A DNA stretch of 6,077 nucleotides, taken from NCBI GenBank assembly GCA_003457145.1, contig DMSR01000323.1:1-6077 (forward strand), written 5' to 3'. This DNA is from Bacillus sp. (in: firmicutes). GTDB taxonomy: Bacteria; Bacillota; Bacilli; Bacillales; Cytobacillaceae. Below are positions 4,923-6,077 of this stretch, piece after piece; positions within the stretch are counted from its first letter, which is position 1; each line of letters starts with the position of its first letter. The translations under genes were made by a program, and so were the position numbers. Under the pieces are notes generated by a model. That model did not search any database, was not told the origin of the DNA, and saw only the letters and a list, made by a program, of their open reading frames with translations.

Positions 4923-6077
4923 ATGAATGAAAATGATCAGCGTACTCAGCGTTCAGAAGTTGAGCCTGTGAATAAATCAAAAAAATATAAGAGCTTCTTT
5001 TCAACAGTAACAGCGGGAGTAATTGGCTCTGCACTGACGCTTGCGGCTGTGAATTACACAGATTTAAATCCAGGGGAACAACAGCAGTCACAATCTGGCT
5101 ACGTCTCTGAAAAAGCGGGGGAAAATACGATTTCTTCAAGTTTGGCTCCAACTTCAACGAAGAGTACAGAAGGATCGATTGCTGATATTATTGAAAATTC
5201 ATCTAAATCGATTGTCGGAATTACAAATTACCAGCAGCAGAACACGCCACTCTCAAGAAGCAAGGGAAGTGTAGAAAGCGGTTCTGGTTCAGGCGTCATC
5301 TTTAAAAAATCAGGCAGCAGCGCTTATATCGTAACTAATAACCATGTGATTGAAGGAGCATCAAAGGTTGAAGTGTCTCTTTTTAACGGAGAGAAAATAG
5401 AAGCTGAAGTGATTGGTGCAGACGCATTGACAGATTTGGCGGTCGTTGAAATCCCAGCTGAACATGCGAAAGATGTCATTGAATTTGGTGATTCATCAGT
5501 ATTAAGGGCAGGTGATCAGGTGCTTGCGATCGGCAATCCACTTGGACTGGATTTATCAAGAACAGTCACTCAGGGAATTGTCAGCGCGGTTGACCGTTCG
5601 ATTTCATTTCCTACTTCTGCTGGTGAATGGGAAATGAATGTCATCCAAACAGATGCCGCAATCAACCCAGGGAACAGCGGAGGCGCTTTGATCAATACGA
5701 ATGGGAAGGTCATCGGGATTAACAGCTTAAAAATTTCCCAAAATGGCGTTGAGGGTCTAGGGTTCGCGATTCCAAGTAAGGATGTTGTTCCCATTGTTGA
5801 CCAATTGATCCAAAAAGGCAAAGTTGATCGGCCTTATTTAGGTGTCAGCCTTATGGATTTGACGCAAATTCCGGATATGTATCTCAAAGACCTGCCAAAA
5901 GCTGTCGAGGGTGGGACGATGGTAACCTACATCGCGCGCGATTCCGCTGCTTTCAAAGCAGGGCTGAAGGAACAGGATGTCATCGTTGCTATTAATGGTG
6001 AGAAGGTCGGGAACTCGGCTGACTTAAGAAGATATATGTATACAGAATTAAAAACAGGTGAAAAAGCCGAATTGAAA
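4923..6077 (+). CDS. htrA: HtrA/DegP-type membrane-anchored serine protease (S1C family), 3' end outside the window
   Basis: This is a surface quality-control protease that degrades or handles misfolded exported proteins. The first 385 codons are present and the frame is open at the window edge. Residues 1-24 are polar and end in lysines (KSKKYK), followed by one hydrophobic segment (about 25-45), consistent with an inside-to-outside anchor. A Q/S/T-rich linker (about 48-85) leads to the trypsin-like domain (about 86-300). The triad is H141 in TNNHVI, D171 in LTDLAV and S252 in the motif NPGNSGGAL. A PDZ domain starts near RPYLGV (303-308) and includes GLKEQDVIVAINGEKV (347-362). Family members of this type have about 400-460 residues, so most of the gene is here. 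AAGGAGGA ends eight bases before the ATG, which supports the start at 4923. The gene is preceded by its own promoter region, so it is independent of the rib operon. Which Bacillus paralogue (HtrA, HtrB or HtrC) it matches cannot be settled here. Confidence 0.93.
   Translation, partial: MNENDQRTQRSEVEPVNKSKKYKSFFSTVTAGVIGSALTLAAVNYTDLNPGEQQQSQSGYVSEKAGENTISSSLAPTSTKSTEGSIADIIENSSKSIVGITNYQQQNTPLSRSKGSVESGSGSGVIFKKSGSSAYIVTNNHVIEGASKVEVSLFNGEKIEAEVIGADALTDLAVVEIPAEHAKDVIEFGDSSVLRAGDQVLAIGNPLGLDLSRTVTQGIVSAVDRSISFPTSAGEWEMNVIQTDAAINPGNSGGALINTNGKVIGINSLKISQNGVEGLGFAIPSKDVVPIVDQLIQKGKVDRPYLGVSLMDLTQIPDMYLKDLPKAVEGGTMVTYIARDSAAFKAGLKEQDVIVAINGEKVGNSADLRRYMYTELKTGEKAELK

Noticed and set aside
4873..5157. 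A minus-strand frame of 94 codons
   Set aside because: It is antisense to the start of the protease gene, which has clear family motifs and a strong ribosome binding site.

Overview
The window looks like chromosomal DNA from a Gram-positive bacterium of the Bacillaceae. The reasons are the riboflavin gene order ribD-ribE-ribBA-ribH, the fused RibBA protein, strong AGGAGG-type ribosome binding sites and the close similarity of all four Rib proteins to their Bacillus subtilis counterparts. The species cannot be named from the sequence alone.

Positions 1-3551 hold the riboflavin operon on the + strand. ribD (49-1131), ribE (1144-1800), ribBA (1812-3005) and ribH (3032-3502) are tightly spaced and end at a strong intrinsic terminator (3517-3551). 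Together they encode the whole route to riboflavin. RibBA supplies both entry reactions: opening of GTP, and conversion of ribulose 5-phosphate to the four-carbon unit. RibD deaminates and reduces the pyrimidine, RibH condenses the two branches to lumazine, and RibE dismutates lumazine to riboflavin. The pyrimidine phosphatase is not encoded here. The promoter, and any FMN riboswitch, would lie left of the window. No ribT-like gene follows ribH.

Positions 3552-4922 contain no convincing protein gene. The main content is a tandem array (about 3747-4543) with an exact 52-bp period. Each unit carries an inverted repeat, CTGTCCGAA and TTCGGACAG, whose arm centres are 20 bp apart. There are 14 complete units, a degenerate left edge and a half unit on the right. 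Substitution variants are frequent, but no indel breaks the period. The right edge abuts a short piece that closely resembles the 3' third of a Bacillus 5S rRNA gene (about 4543-4585), followed by an intrinsic terminator (4596-4623). I read this as a relic of an rRNA operon end.

Positions about 4784-6077 carry the control region and the first 385 codons of a membrane-anchored HtrA/DegP-type serine protease, cut by the right edge. Its upstream region has a tandem 11-bp direct repeat just before a possible -10 element. This is the layout expected for an OmpR-family response regulator such as CssR.

The four rib genes and the protease are ordinary. The unusual material is the phased 52-bp array, its mirror-ordered variant units and its junction with the 5S-like relic.
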